Shown: positions 35,103 to 48,500 of the stretch, in pieces
How positions within the stretch are numbered: the stretch's first letter is position 1
Layout of the letters: the number at the start of each line of letters is the position of its first letter
DNA from: Ustulina deusta
Lineage: Eukaryota; Ascomycota; Sordariomycetes; Xylariales; Xylariaceae
Assembly: GCA_023159155.1 (NCBI GenBank)
Contig: JAJNNX010000001.1
Span: 1-64,000 of the forward strand
DNA length: 64,000 nt
Direction of reading: 5' to 3'
Made by a program: the position numbers and the translations under genes
Notes under the pieces: model-generated
Database searches by the model: none
Seen by the model: only the letters and a program-made list of their open reading frames with translations
What the model was told of the DNA's origin: nothing

Positions 35103-38100
35103 AGTGTGCTGGTGCAGACAGAAAGACGAACGTAAAGGTAAACCCTCCTACAGGTATCTTGAAAATACTGCGTTCGCTGAAAGATTCGTGTCGGCTTTGC
35201 CATTCGAACTTTACCTGACATTTCGTGAAGGCGTAGTAACCCCAATACAGCGTGATTTGTACAATGAGTCGCAATAAAATAGTAATCACAGCGGTATCAA
35301 AGCTAGCCGTGACTAGGTCAGGGCCTGTAGATTAGGTAGTTGTTCGTGAGGGTAACAAGGGCTTGTGAATAGGGGCCTGTAAAGTTATGCAATTGAGTAA
35401 CAAGTTTATCAGGCATCAAGGTCATTAACCCTTTATATGCTAGGTAGAAATTTGGTAGTTTATATATACCCGAGGGCTCGTTTGATTTATTTCGATCCCG
35501 TGTAGCACATTGAAACAGACGGCCGAAAGGCCTTAACATATCGCTTGTCTTAAGGCCTCGGCTTTTGAGCAATTATTGCTGTATGACGGCTTACACGTGT
35601 TAGTTGTGGCCTTACAGATGTCTTATCCAAGGAGTGGTGTTGAGCCTCAATCTTAGCTGCAGCACTGTCGCTTTTTCATTGTTGATACTTCTAGATGAAA
35701 CAGTAAATCCGGTTCATCGCAATGCTACACGACGTATTCATCCATGTAAGTGCCCACAGATACAAGCTAGGACACAACCGATTCCGATTCCTGCTCCTCG
35801 ATTGGGTCGCCAGTCATAACATGATTCTTACCTCAGCAGCATACTGCACACAACCTCGCGTGACTCGAGAGCCGCCAACAGGCCAGTTCTGAGAGGATTC
35901 GAACGCTATCCTCTTATATAAGTGACTAGACAGCTTAGCTACAAAATTCGGGGGGAATCTGACTGAAGATTCCATCTCTTCTTGCTGTCTACACCAAGAT
36001 TATGACATTAAGAAACCGTCGTAGAAAGCTTCATCTAACGTTGCCCTCCATCCTTCCAGCCATGGCGCCAACTGATAAAGCTGGCTGGAGAGGGAAACAA
36101 ATCCCCGACCTTTAGAGCTCGAAGAGAGGGTAACTACCATGAACGGCACTGATGGTTAAAAACATGCAACGTCGCTTATGAGCAAGGACAACCCAAGAAG
36201 TAAACCAGAAAGCGCTTTATCTGGTAAAAAGCAGGGGAAATAGTGAGCCTCTGGATACGAACTCCCCATTTCGTCGGTATTAAGGATATACTTTGGATAA
36301 CGTAGGGAGCCCAATCTGCGCACTCCCCAGCCCTCGCGGGTTAGTTATGCAAGGATATTAACCCTCCTGTTTGCCGAATAGGTGATGCAATGGCTAGGGC
36401 GATATTTTGTTGGGATATCAAGTTTGGAGAGCCGTTTAGAATTAGCGGTGTTTAGACACCTTAATGATCACTCGCTGTAAATCTTATCGAGTTGAAGGCA
36501 ATTCTCTCATTTTACCAAAGGGGGGTTGGGCCGTAGTATTCATTACTAGATGCATGAATGAGAGATAGAGATATGATCTTGGTTGGAAACTTACAAAAGC
36601 TAGTCACCTTATTATCTTCATTATATGTATCAATATTCTCTCGTGTTTAAAGCGTTCCAGCAGGTCGAATGAAGTATTATAGTGTGAATAGAGTGTGGTT
36701 GTGCTCTAGCTATCTATTAGTCCAACACCAGTGAGATGAAGCTCTCGATGCTGTGTAATTCGTTGAAGTTCGTTTTCAGTGAAGCCCCTATTTTTTCGCT
36801 GAAACGCCTACATACAAGCGTCGGTAGAAGAAACGGGTTCGACTTGTGCTCGGGGTCTTTTGTGAAGGGACTTATCAGCTACCAAAAACGGGTCTCTCGT
36901 TGTCCCCAGATACCTGGCAAACACGAAAGTGACCCCTGAGGTCAGGAATCGCGCCTCTGGTCAACAGAAACCTTGTAATCTTGGGTAACTGCAAGGTTTG
37001 CTCTATGAGGCTGTAGTCCTCCCGTGTAAACGGCGTGGCCCCAGCGAGCGACTTTGACTCGCCATCCTTTATGCCGTCCCCCTGACCAAGATACGCCCCA
37101 CGCTCTCCCACAGCGTAAGATCCGAGTCTTCATGGACTCGGTTGGTTTTCATGAGTGCAAGTGTTTCCCCCCTCCCCGTAAGTATTGAGGCCTACACAAC
37201 ACGCAGCATGGGCTATCGAGGTCTTCTCTATTTTTATCTTCACGTACGTCCTGTGGTAACGTTATTACTTATCTAAAATGTGTTTAAACATCCTGCCTTG
37301 GCGTAAACTACCTTACCTTGGTTAGCCAGCCCATTAGCCCATTAGCCCGTACTGAAAATGACCTGAACGATGATAGACCGACCTTATCATATTAGCCATG
37401 TTTATGCGAACACCAACGAGACCCTACAGGTGGACTTGTTATTTCAAAAACTTTAACATCTGTGGGCCAGTGTTTTGGATTGGTCTCGAAATGGCTCGTT
37501 ACGAGTTCCTGGAAGATATCCGGCCGGATACGGGACGACATTGCGTTTGAAATCGCCATTCTGTATTGCGTACAGAGTTGAATCTGGGGACAACACACTT
37601 GGGAAAGGAGCTGACGTGGAGTGATAGCATATCCAACTAGGTGTCTTTACCATACATGTATTCAGGTCGTGGCCAGGGTTTCGGACCCCGACGTGGTGGT
37701 CTCTTTGTCAGCCGACCCGTACTAACAAGAAGAGAGTGGCGGAGTCGATGCTCGACCAGCTGGCAGCCTAAAGAATTCCCGGCCACGCTTGCCCTAAGAT
37801 GTGCTCCCACTGCCGCTATTCCATGCAACTTGATGGGGCAGTGCAGCTGACTTGTACAACCTGTAGAACAGCTCAACTCCAAGCCCTCAATCTTGGGCTA
37901 AAGCCTGCTAGGATACTTGATGGACCGAGTGTTAAGCTACAACTGTACAAAGCTGCTTGACTACACGATGAACATAGCGGTGGATCAACACAGAATATAC
38001 AGCCTGGGAGCTTCAAACAACAGCGAGCAACTGCGATGTTACGAGATAACCTGTCTATGTCTAATGTACGATTAGTCTGAAGTACCATCATCGGTGCTAC

Positions 38101-38195
38101 GCTTCCCGCCCAAGCCTGATTGTTCGCTTCGAACATATGCATAAAACGGCCGAGTTCCCGCTCTCATAGTCATGCTACATTACATCTAAGACTAC
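35103..38195. other. Gene-poor region
   Basis: About 3 kb without an intact gene between the broken regulator and EDC3. It contains a 7-bp stem-loop (AGAGGAT/ATCCTCT, about 35,889-35,914) and one possible protein remnant at 36,875-37,111. The rest has no recognisable features. Confidence 0.45.
36875..37111 (-). pseudogene. Possible gene fragment of unknown function
   Basis: A 78-codon minus-strand frame reading ..ATPFTREDYSLIEQTLQLPKITRFLLTRGAIPDLRGHFRV.. has protein-like composition and a plausible helical pattern. Its surroundings are full of stops, and I recognise no family. It may be a relic of a larger gene or chance. Confidence 0.2.
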
Positions 38196-40516
38196 TTAAT
38201 CTTGATCATCATTCTTAGGTGGGTGATATCTTAGCTGTAGGACCCAATGCTCATCAAAATCCGGCCCGCGGCGAATCTTAGCAGCCTTCCGCCAGACAAC
38301 GGCGGCCAGGCCGACATCAGCGAGATAGATCTTCCACTCGTCGGCCATGGTGATATCGCCGGCTTTGTGCATGCTTTCGAGGGCCTTGAGGAGGCCCGAT
38401 TTCGGCGCGCCGAGCGCGACGACGTAGCGCGGTTGGACGTATAGCTTCGCACCATCGATGACATTGACTCGGCCGGTGGAAGGCTCGATGCCACTCGGGA
38501 TATCGATGGCCAAGACGAACGCCTCGTTGCGGTTAGCCCACTCCATGAGTTCGTAAGTGGTCGCCTGGTCCGACTTGCGCAGTTCCTCAAAGGAGATGGT
38601 GAGACCCAACACTGCATCGATGATAAGGGAGACGGAGACCTGATTCGAGGCATTTAGGCTGTTGGCGGGCTGCGCTAGCTGTTCAAAGAGCGCAGATTTT
38701 GTGTAGATGCTGCCGCCGAAATTGCGAAAGAGGCGGATCTGCTTTCGAATCTCATCCAAAAGTTCGCGCTCGCGCTCAATACCGACGACACACACTAATG
38801 TATTGATATTCCGATTTCGAAGATGGCGCGCAGCCGCTATGGCGCGCGCCCCCGATTTATTATTACCCGCAACAACAACGACGATGGTGTTTGTGGCTGG
38901 CGGCGACGACGCGGCTGCTCGCAATTTTACGGCCGGGTCATCCAGAGCACGCATGGCCACCTCACATATGCCCCGCCCGGCATTCTCCGCTATTAGGTCC
39001 TCCGTCATTCCTAGTTCGTTGCTAGCAACGTTCTCAACTACGAGCATCTGAAGATGTGTTACAACATCGACACGGCGGTTCGACGTCAGCGTATACAACC
39101 CGGGGGAAGCGGGAGATGGCTTCAAATACGGGTTAACAAGACGATGCAAAGAATGGGCTGATTCACCTACTCCAGAGTTTACACGACTCGGCCCCACGAT
39201 GGCGGCACTAGCACTCGCCTTACGCGACTGGGACCGCCGAGTCGTTGACATTCGTGACTCGCCCCGGAGTCGGGAGTTCCTGCCACTACCTTCGCGACCA
39301 CTCGGAGTCTCGCCGCCTCTGTTTAGGGGGTCATCATCGGCCTCACTTCTCCAGAAGTCGCCCGGTGTCTCCTTCGTCATCTTGGCAGAAGCAGATAATG
39401 CTGGGTCGAGAACGTTCTCTGTGTAATGGAGATTCTTCCCACCGGCGGTACCTGGCTTCGGCCGGGGGAGTCGGTTATGTGATACTAGTCTTTCTGCTTC
39501 GTCGACCCGGTCCTGCTCCCGCATCTCGTTGAAGATGGTCCGCTTGTCAAACTTGGCGAGACTACCCTCGAAGTCAAAGTCGCCAGCCTCTTGCACATCC
39601 GTAACGTCCTCGGAAGCCCAGCCACTATCGGCACTGGGATCGGCGCGTCTCTTCTGGCTCTTCTTTAATGACGCAAATGGCTGAAAGGACTTGGTGGACT
39701 GGAGAATGGGAGTCTGTCTCCAACCCTTGTTCTGATTTGTTGGGCGGGCACTGGACGCGGGGGTGCGTTCGTCTGTGTCTTTGACACCCTGCTGCCTCTT
39801 ACCCCGTTTCCCTCTCCTCCGTTCTCGAGGAGCAAATCCGGACTGGGCTGTCGCAGCGGTAGGCGTCAAATCTTGAAGGTCATCATCTGCAGCGTCGATA
39901 GCTGCTGCGGGATTGGTCAGGGTTTGGATGGCCAGATGCGAAATGGGAGGTGGATAGAGAGTCGTCGTCGTTTCTGCCGTGTCTGTCTCGTCAAGTGAAT
40001 AGGCCGACTCGTCAGCAGGATTGGTGACAACGGGAGTCAGCACCGTCTCTGTCTCGTTCGGGGTTCGGCGGGGATGCGTGGTGTGGGCTATTTGGACTGC
40101 CTGGGCTGTAGGTTTCCGACGTATGCTGACGATGGCGGGATCTCGAAAGGCGCTTTGGCCGTGGGTGGGAGCAGCAACGGCAGGGGCTGCGGGCGGAACC
40201 GTGGACGAGGGAGACGAGGGTGCCACTAACAATTCCGGTTCTATGGTCTGCAATGGGATAATGTCCGAGACATTCGAGGCGCGGATGTCCAGGCGTTCGA
40301 ACTGCTGGCGGGTGCTAAAGAGAGTGGCTGCACACGCACACGACGTCAGCAAGCGAATGGCTGGGTGGATCTGGATGGCTCGTCACCGTTTTCAAGCGTA
40401 AGCTGTTGTTCTGGCACCAAGTGTCTCAGGATACCAACGACTTGCTCTCCTGGCGGCTCCTTGAGCACGACTTGGTATGGAACGCCGAGCCACTGTGACA
40501 AGGGGGACGGCTCCAT
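38196..40516 (-). CDS. EDC3: EDC3, enhancer of mRNA decapping (LSm, FDF and YjeF-N domains)
   Basis: Exons 40,516-40,387 and 40,327-38,196 (minus) join in frame to 753 residues. The N-terminal LSm domain (YQVVLKEPPGEQVVGILRHLVPEQQLTLEN, continued across the intron as ATLFSTRQQFERLDIRASNVSDI) binds Dcp2 and Dhh1-type partners. A long disordered Ser/Pro/Arg linker follows. The FDF region (DFDFEGSLAKFDKRTIFNEMREQD, then GGKNLHYTENVLDP) binds the DEAD-box helicase Dhh1. The C-terminal YjeF-N domain (about 500-753: VVVAGNNKSGARAIAAARHLRNR, SLIIDAVLGLT, VLAIDIPSGIEPSTG, VALGAPKSGL) has a Rossmann-like fold and dimerises, driving P-body assembly. The intron splits the LSm domain at Ala44. Length and domain order match filamentous fungal EDC3. 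Confidence 0.95.
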
Positions 40517-41786
40517 CAGGATGGCGGATGAAGAGGGGTAGTCGGTCGCCAATGCAGGACTATCGTGCAATGGGGATGGGTCTTGTTGCTCTTCCCTTCG
40601 AGGCCGAGAGTTGCATGTGTTTGCGGTGGGAGCTTCTTCAAGAGAGAGCCTCGGCGAGCGCGCTGGGGTAGGTAGAATCGAAAGTTATGGGTGTGCGCCT
40701 CTGCTTCTCCGCTTGATGGCTATTGTGGCTTCTGTAGGTATATGTGTGTTGTTGTTAGTATAGGCGTCATTGCAGTTAGAATAAAGAAGAGGGAGATGTT
40801 GCTCTGCTATCTGTAGTTGCTGCTTTTCCAACACATCTATGGATACTTAGCTATAGCTACATTCATTTTCATTGTACAGACTATATGTACCTTGTACCTA
40901 CCTGTGGGTATACATACATACCTATATATAGGTAAGTAATCTGCTAAAATAATATTACTACATAGTAGACTAAGGTAGGTACCTACAACCTACATGTATG
41001 TTGTAGCTTGCAGCCCCGCACACACATCATGTCTTATCGATAAAGAGATGTGATATACTACCTAGATATGCCTACATGGATACCTCCTAGGCACATAGTT
41101 TAAAAGTATTGGTACTTGTAGGAGAATATACATATATAATGCCAACCGCTCTTAACTCACAAGTATGTTATTACTTTGTTAAGCCCCATTGTTGAAAATT
41201 GGCTTCAAAAGCTACTAGTTGCAAGAGGCACCTCTAGATATATTTGCCTTGCAGTGTTTAGTTCTGCAGGTACATACCTAAGGTATGTAGGCGGGTACAT
41301 GTAGGTTAGGTTACCTTATATAGGTACCTACCTAATGTTTCAAGTTGTATCTGGAGTAAGCTCACTACCTATATTTATGTAAATATTAGATCTGGTACTA
41401 TACCACCTAGGTAGTGATTTAGACTTCACCTAGTGCTATGTGTATCGGGTCAACACTGTTGAATTCCCAGAACTATTCATATATAGGCTTCTTATTTAGG
41501 GTGAGTGAGGTCTTTATAGGAGCTAGAAATGTGCGTATGTATATGCATGGTGTAAGCTCATGCCTTGCGGATATGTATCAAGCCGTCCCTGAACATTAGT
41601 ACTAATTATACCATATTCTATACCCAGTTGCCAGACTTGACTACGGCTCCCTACTCTTGCCATTGATAGTAAGAATGTGACCAAGCCCAGTGCAAACGAA
41701 GCAACATTAGATGGATGACCACATCTTCGCGTCTACTCCTCCTCCTCCTCCACGCCCAATGCGCCCGTTAACGCATATGACGACAA
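40517..41786. other. Intergenic region between EDC3 and PIF1
   Basis: Contains many TACCTA/TAGGTA motifs, including AAGGTAGGTACCTACAACC near 40,973 and CACCTAGGTAGTG near 41,405. It covers the EDC3 promoter and the PIF1 3' region. No gene recognised. Confidence 0.5.
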
Positions 41787-44546
41787 TCAGCCATATGCAG
41801 CCATCATCACTTCTTCTTCTTCATCCAGGTCGACCACCGCCATACCCCGACTCTTCCCACCCCTTTCCCCTGAGGTAGACGACCCTCCTTTATATGCGAA
41901 CTCTGATATGGTTGGCGCTTTCTTCGTCTTGATGGCCGACTCGGCGCTGTAGAGCTTGTTATAGAACTGGATCACCCGGGGGTGTGCCATGACCTTGGTC
42001 TTCTCGAATCGCAGCACTTGCAACCCCGTCTTGCTAACCGCTCGGCTAAGCGCAACATACGCCTGCCCCTTCTCAAATACCTTGCCGAGATCCACCTTGA
42101 CCCGCTCCAACGTCTGGCCTTGTGCCTTGTGGATCGACAGCGCCCACGCTAGGATCAGCGGCAACTGCTTGCGAGATGCTTGCACCTCGCCAGTGGGTAG
42201 CTCAACTTTCCAGTCTTCGGGGATGCACAGAATGACGCGATGCGTCCCATCCGTAGCGGTAAAGCGCACTACAGGGTACTCCCGCAAATCCTTTATGCTT
42301 TCGGGGTCTCGACTGAACGCCTTGATTTTCTTCTTCGAGCTGCCATCCACCCCCATCTCGTCATCTAACCCCGTGCCATGATCGCCCATCGCCCAGTTTT
42401 CAAACGCGGCCTCGGCCATAAATCCTATTACCTTGCCGAGGGAACCGTTGACTAGTGTGTCGTCCATGTTTTTGATGAGCATTACCTGGGCCCCCTTTTT
42501 CAGATCCATCGACTTGGGTGCCATCATGTTCGCAAGTAACTTGTCTCGAATGTTGCGATCTCCCGTGTCGTAAGCTTCGTAGTGATAGAAGTCTCCAGGG
42601 AGATTGCGTAGCCGTGACTCATTGGATCTCTCCACTTCGTATCGAGTAGGAAATCTGTGATTTGTTAGCACAGAAATCTCAGCACCAGAAGGACAGACGC
42701 AAACTACAATTCGGTAACGTCTAAGCCATCATCAAAAGCAAGTGGCCGCGCAAGGCCCTTAAAAGTCTGAACAGTGTCGTCGCTAATCTTGCCGAGACGC
42801 ATCTCGTTCAGCATGCCAGCGAATTCTACGGATGGGTCAGCAAAAATACCTACACAGCGTGTGAGGGTCTGAGCAAGAAAACCTACGAGGATCCTTCTGA
42901 CGGAAGACCTGTGTCAACCCGATTGTATGGTCGATCGAAGTGTTCCAGGTCGCCGCATCGAATGCGAATTTAGCCTCCTTTTTCCCACCATCGGGCACAG
43001 GAGGAAGCTGGAAAAAGTCACCCGTGATGATCAACTGGATGCCACCAAAGGCCCGACCATTCTTCCGAATGTCGCGGGCTATTTGCGAGAGCTTGTCGAA
43101 TAAATCGCCGTCAACCATGGAAACTTCGTCAATGATGAGCGTTTTGGTTCGAAGCCACCTATTCTTTGCTTTGGCGTTACGGCGGATCTTCTGAACCAGC
43201 GTCGGCACATCCTCCTTTCCCAATCCAATGCCAGCAAAGCTATGAAGGGTCTGTCCGCCGATATTGCAGGCAGCAAGACCGGTGGATGCCGTCACACTGA
43301 GACGTTCGGGGTCACGGGCCCATTTCTTCTTGAGCTCCGAGATAATAGCTCGCATCAAGACAGACTTGCCCGTTCCGGCGGGACCAGTGAAGAACACACT
43401 CCGCCCTTCCTTGACGACAAGTTCAATTACGTGCTGCTGCTCGGAACTAAGGGAAATTGCCGAGGCCTTTGTTTTCCGGATCAGGTGGTCGTCTGTGATA
43501 CCGCGCATTTCATCCAGAGAAGGATGTCCTTCGGGTTCCGACTTCCTATTCTGACTCTTGAGTTGTTTGCGTTGTTCTTTGACGGCACTTTGTGTTGCGT
43601 TCCAGGGAAGCCCCCTCTTCTTGTTGGGTAGTGGTGTTGCTGATGGGTTGCCATCATCGGTAGCAGGTAACGGAGGTTCCGACCCATTATTCCGGCTAGA
43701 TTCGACAGTCTCTTGACTCCAGGCCTTTGGCAAAGTTCTTTTTTTCGCGGGTGGCAGGGCGTGATTCCAGGGCCCACGTCTTAGGTTCTGGGGTTTCTCT
43801 GGGGGAAACATATGATGCCGGGGAGAAGAGGACCAGGGTATCTGGCTCATAGGCAGAGGGGGGGCAGCAGCAGTAGGCTGAGCTGTTGGTGGCGGCTTCG
43901 GTTTGGAGGGGGGCGGCAAAGGGGGCAGTGATGCGGGACACTCGTAGTCCAACTCGAGGGCGTCGTCATCGCTAAAGTCTTCCTCGCTCACGAAGACAGA
44001 GCCAATTGTGCTGCCGTGTGATTGGGGTTTGACGAGGGACGAATGATCCTCGAAGGACCCGGCGTTGCTACAAATGGATACAAGACTATTCGTGCGCGCC
44101 ATGCCGGCCGCATTAGCTATCATGGAGGAAGGTCTTGTACCCGACAGTGGCGGTGGGTTGCTGGATCTCGGCTTGGAAAGACCAGTGGTGTGAGTAGCGG
44201 AAGGGATGGCTGCGGAACGGGGCTTGTTGCGTGCTGAAGTGGCCCAAGAGGTAATGTCAGGCTGTTGAGAGGACGGGCTGCTGGAAGGGAACAACTGCTT
44301 TGCCAGGTCGGACTTGGTGGCCGAGGGGCCCGAGTTGGCGGCACCCTTTGCCCCGTCCCTCGCTCTCGCCAACATGGTTTCGGAAGACGCAGCAGTGGAC
44401 GCAGACGCCAAGGCGGTAAGGCATGGGCTGGAGTCTTGCAGCGGCGACAACCTGGCACGCACGTGCGAGGGCAGAAGGGAACGGGTTCGCGACGAGGGGG
44501 AGAGCGTTAGTCGCGGGGCCAGGACGCGGATTGCCCCGACATTCAT
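41787..44546 (-). CDS. PIF1: PIF1 family 5'-3' DNA helicase
   Basis: Exons 44,546-42,887, 42,825-42,708 and 42,654-41,787 (minus) join in frame to 881 residues. The helicase core starts near 370: [29 protein letters not shown] (Walker A, Lys near 394), [34 protein letters not shown] (Walker B), [33 protein letters not shown], and [23 protein letters not shown]1 unwinds G-quadruplexes, removes telomerase and maintains mitochondrial DNA. The first 57 residues are rich in Arg/Ser/Leu with almost no acidic residue, like a mitochondrial targeting sequence. A second Met at 58 (MLARARDG) could start a nuclear form, as in yeast. An alternative in-frame acceptor at 42,850 would insert 8 residues after the VFRQKDP motif. 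Confidence 0.95.
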
Positions 44547-45588
44547 CCAGAAAGCAACCTAGCTGGTGATGCCCAGACACGCGCGGAGGAGGATGGCCGG
44601 ATGGATTGTTGGAATGAATGGCTTATTTGTTTGAAGAAATGGAAGAGGAGGGCATCACTACCCAGGCAGAGAGACCACCTTAGGTAGCAGTAGGAGCAGT
44701 ACTGGTAGTGGTGCCAACAAACATGAAGATGTGTCAGCTGTAGTAGGGAGGCGTCAATCTCTCTCTCTCTCTGGCATTGTTTGTCTTTCTTTTCCGCGCA
44801 GCGTCGACTTTGATGTTGAGGTGCCCTGCTAGTCTAGGTAGGTATCTAACCCTGGTAGGTGGGTGGATATTTGGATCAATGCATACCTAAGGTATGCGTA
44901 AGCATATACTTATCTAACCAGATACCCCCCACCTGTCCTGTAGGCGGCGCGTTTAATGCTGGAAACGCGTTTGTAGTCTTTTTGATGTAACCCCGCCCTA
45001 TCTGCACTAACTGCATGTGGTATCTTAGGGAGTTGATGTTTACCTACCTACCTACCTGAGGTACTGGCAGGCACTCGGTACTGTACGAGAAGTGCTCTAC
45101 TCCAGGACAAATAACACACCTAACCCAGCGAGTACCTAAAGTACTACATAGCATGTGCCGCCAGTACTAAGTGGAAAGATGCGCATGGCTGCCTACCTGG
45201 AGGCACTTACGGGCACTGTCTACCTACTTAAGTATACAAGCACCTTGATATATTCACTCGCAATAAATACACCTACCCAGGTACTAAGTAGTTATAAGCT
45301 ACCTAGCCTGGCTACCTTGCCGATTCATCGATTTGTTTTTTTGTTTACCTTTGCCATAAGGAGGCTAGAAGCCTCAACAACCACAGAACAAACGCCCATC
45401 CCTCATGAACTTTTGACTTGCGAGGTCCAGCTCATGCATGAGATAGATGCGACATCACTTTTGATTTGAGGTCATGCCAACGAATCGAGTAAAGCACAGT
45501 AAACTTGCAGTTGCTGTGTCGAGACAGCCTCGTCTCTTTTCTCAGGCAGATTATTGTTGTTATTGATATCATCGTATCATCTTTCGCC
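44547..45588. promoter_or_regulatory. Divergent promoter region of PIF1 and LIG4
   Basis: About 1 kb between two divergent DNA-maintenance genes, so both promoters lie here. It holds a CT microsatellite at 44,757-44,773, GTCTAGGTAGGTATC near 44,832, an AT(A)CCTAAGGTATGCG repeat near 44,884 and TACCTACCTACCTGAGGTAC near 45,042. No other gene recognised. Confidence 0.5.
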
Positions 45589-48500
45589 ATGGCCAATGCT
45601 GGCAGACAAGGACGCGACCCGGGCGCAATAGACGAAGAGGAGCGGCAATATGCTATTGGTGGCCAGACTCTCCGAGAGCTTGATGAAAAGTTGGTCTCTC
45701 ATCACCCCGTCCAATCCATGTGTCCAATCTATGTGCCTCGGCTGTATCTGTCTATCTAACTTGCTTTCAGATACCCCAACCGGCCCAGGAATCATGGGAA
45801 GACACTCTTCTTCGCCGAGCTTTACAAGGGCCTCTTCGACCCGTTGAGCGCCAGCAGGAAGCAACCCGCCAGAAGAGGAGGGCGTGGTACCACTTCTAAG
45901 TTCACCCCACACGAGCACCGGCGCCGTGTTATCGAGCGCTTCATCTCGCGATGGCGCACCGAGGCCGGCAACGACTTCTTCCCTGCCTTGCGCCTCATCC
46001 TGCCCACCTCCGACCGCGAAAGGGGCATGTATGGTCTAAAGGAGTCTGCCATCGCCCGTCTGCTCATCAAGCTGATGAGGCTCGACAGGCATTCCGACGA
46101 CGCCCAGAGCATGCTGAAGTGGAAGCGCCCAGACCAGTCTAGCACCGCTGGCGACTTTGTCGACCGCTGTTACAATGTCCTATCCAAGAGACCTTCGCGC
46201 ATAGATCCCGGCGACATGCGCATTGCCGATGTGAACGAGATGCTGGACAAGCTCTCGGTCGTGTCTGGTGAGAAGGATCAGTTGCCCATCATCGAGACTT
46301 TCTACGAGCGTATGAATGCCGAGGAACTCCAGTGGGTTATCCGTATTATCCTCAAGCAGATGAGGATTGGAGCCACTGAGAGGACTATACTCGAGCTGTG
46401 GCATCCTGACGCGCAACATCTGTACAATGTTTCTTCGAGTCTCAGGAGGGTGTGTTGGGAGTTGTATGACTCCGATATCCGTCTTACTGGCGCCCAGACT
46501 GGCGTCGCCTTGATGCAATGCTTCCAACCCCAACTTGCGGCCTATGAGATGGCCACCTCGTTCGACAAGATGATCGAAAGACTCCACGCATCGACAAATG
46601 GATCGGCTGGCATTGACAACGAGTTCTGGATTGAAGAGAAGTTGGATGGTGAGCGTATGCAGCTGCACATGCTCCAGGACGAGAGCATCCCAGGCGGCAA
46701 GAGATTCTGCTTCTGGTCGAGAAAGGCCAAAAATTACACGTATTTATACGGAGAGGGTTTACATGACGAGGTCAACTCTGCATTGACGCGCCATCTTAAA
46801 AACGCCTTTGCACCAGGCGTGCGCAACATCATCCTCGACGGTGAGATGATCGTCTGGGATCCTCTTCTCAAGAAAGTCTTGAAGTTTGGCACGCTAAAAT
46901 CGGCCGCTCTTGACACTGGCGTTTGGAACCCCTATGAGCAAGATGCACCGCGACCCGTCTTTCGGGTTTTCGACATCGTTCTCTTAAACGACCAGCCGCT
47001 AACACAGTACACTCTCCGAGATAGACGCAATGCGCTTGCCAAGTCCGTTCCTGGCGAACCGCATCGACTTGAAGTCCACGACTATGCCACAGCTACGAGC
47101 CCTGACGAGATAGAGCCCATGCTCCGCAAAATCGTCTCGGACGCTTCCGAAGGCCTCGTGGTCAAGAATCCACGTTCCATGTATACAGTCGGCCTGCGTG
47201 TTCCCGACTGGATTAAAGTGAAGCCGGATTACATGGACGGCTTTGGAGAAAATGTCGATGTCGTCATCATTGGCGGATACTACGGATCAGGGCGCCGTGG
47301 GGGTAGGTTATCGTCGTTCATGTGCGGCCTTCGCGTCACCGAGAGTGATATCAAAGCTGGTGCACACCCAGAGAAGTGTTATAGTTTCATCAAAGTCGGT
47401 GGTGGATTTCGCGCTGAGGATTATGCCGAGATTCAACACCTCACAGAGGGCAAATGGAAAGATTGGGATGTCAAGAAGCCACCAAGCAAATATATCCAGT
47501 TGGCTGGAGGGGAGAAGTACCAGTACGAACGGCCTGACGTGTGGATTCGTCCCACTGATTCCGTCGTTATCACTGTCAAGGCTGCAAGTGCTGAAGAGAC
47601 GACCTCGTTTGCAAGCAGGTTGACGCTTCGGTTCCCACGGTTCAAGGAGCGGAGATCCGATCGAAATTGGAACCAGGGATTGGACTACGAGGAATTCGAG
47701 GAACTAGTTGCCGAAGGCAAGAAGACAAACGAGTTTCGGATGGAGAAAAGGCGACAACGTGGAGCTAAGAGAGTCAAAAAGGAGATTCAGATAGCTGGAC
47801 AGGACACGGCACCCGTGATCTTTGCAGGAACCAAGTCAAGGGTGTTCGATGGCCTCGAGTTTTGCGTGCTGACAGACTGCACGAAGCCCACAAGGAAAAC
47901 CAAGGCGCAATTAGAAACACTCGTCAAAGAGAACGGCGGTAAGCTATCGCAGCGCGCAAAGCCCGGCACAGAGATGATATTGGTGGCAGAGAAAAAGGTC
48001 GTCAAGGTCGCCAGCTTGATCAAGGCGGGTGAAGTGGACATCATCCGGCCGAAGTGGCTCTTCGATTGCATTGCTCAAGGAAATGAAGGTTTTCTCCTCC
48101 CTTACGAGACGGGACATTTATTCCATTCCTGTGATGCGGTACAAAGCGCCGCCGAAGGAAATACTGATGGATTTGGTGATAGCTACGCACGAGATTTGGA
48201 TGTTCAAGAGCTCAGACAATTACTTCAGGACATGCCGAAGAAAGAGGTTGTGGACACACCCTTCCACAAGGAGAATTTTCTCCAACAACTGGCTGAGCAC
48301 GGCCACGATCTTGGTCAAATGCGATGTCACCTATTTAAAAACATGATTGTCCACCTCGCAGGAGTTGATGTAGCAGCCTCGATAGAAGTATGCCAGGTGA
48401 GAAACCGGATCCGATTTGGAGGTGGCATTTTAGTAGGCAGTCTCGACGACAAGGCTATCACGCACATCGTTGTTTTGAGCAAGGATAGCCGTCAAGAAAT

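Noticed and set aside
35880..35925. GATTCGAAC, resembling a tRNA T arm on the minus strand
   Set aside because: The bases flanking the loop do not pair as a 5-bp T stem, and no acceptor or D arm can be folded around it. The sequence forms a simple AGAGGAT/ATCCTCT hairpin instead.
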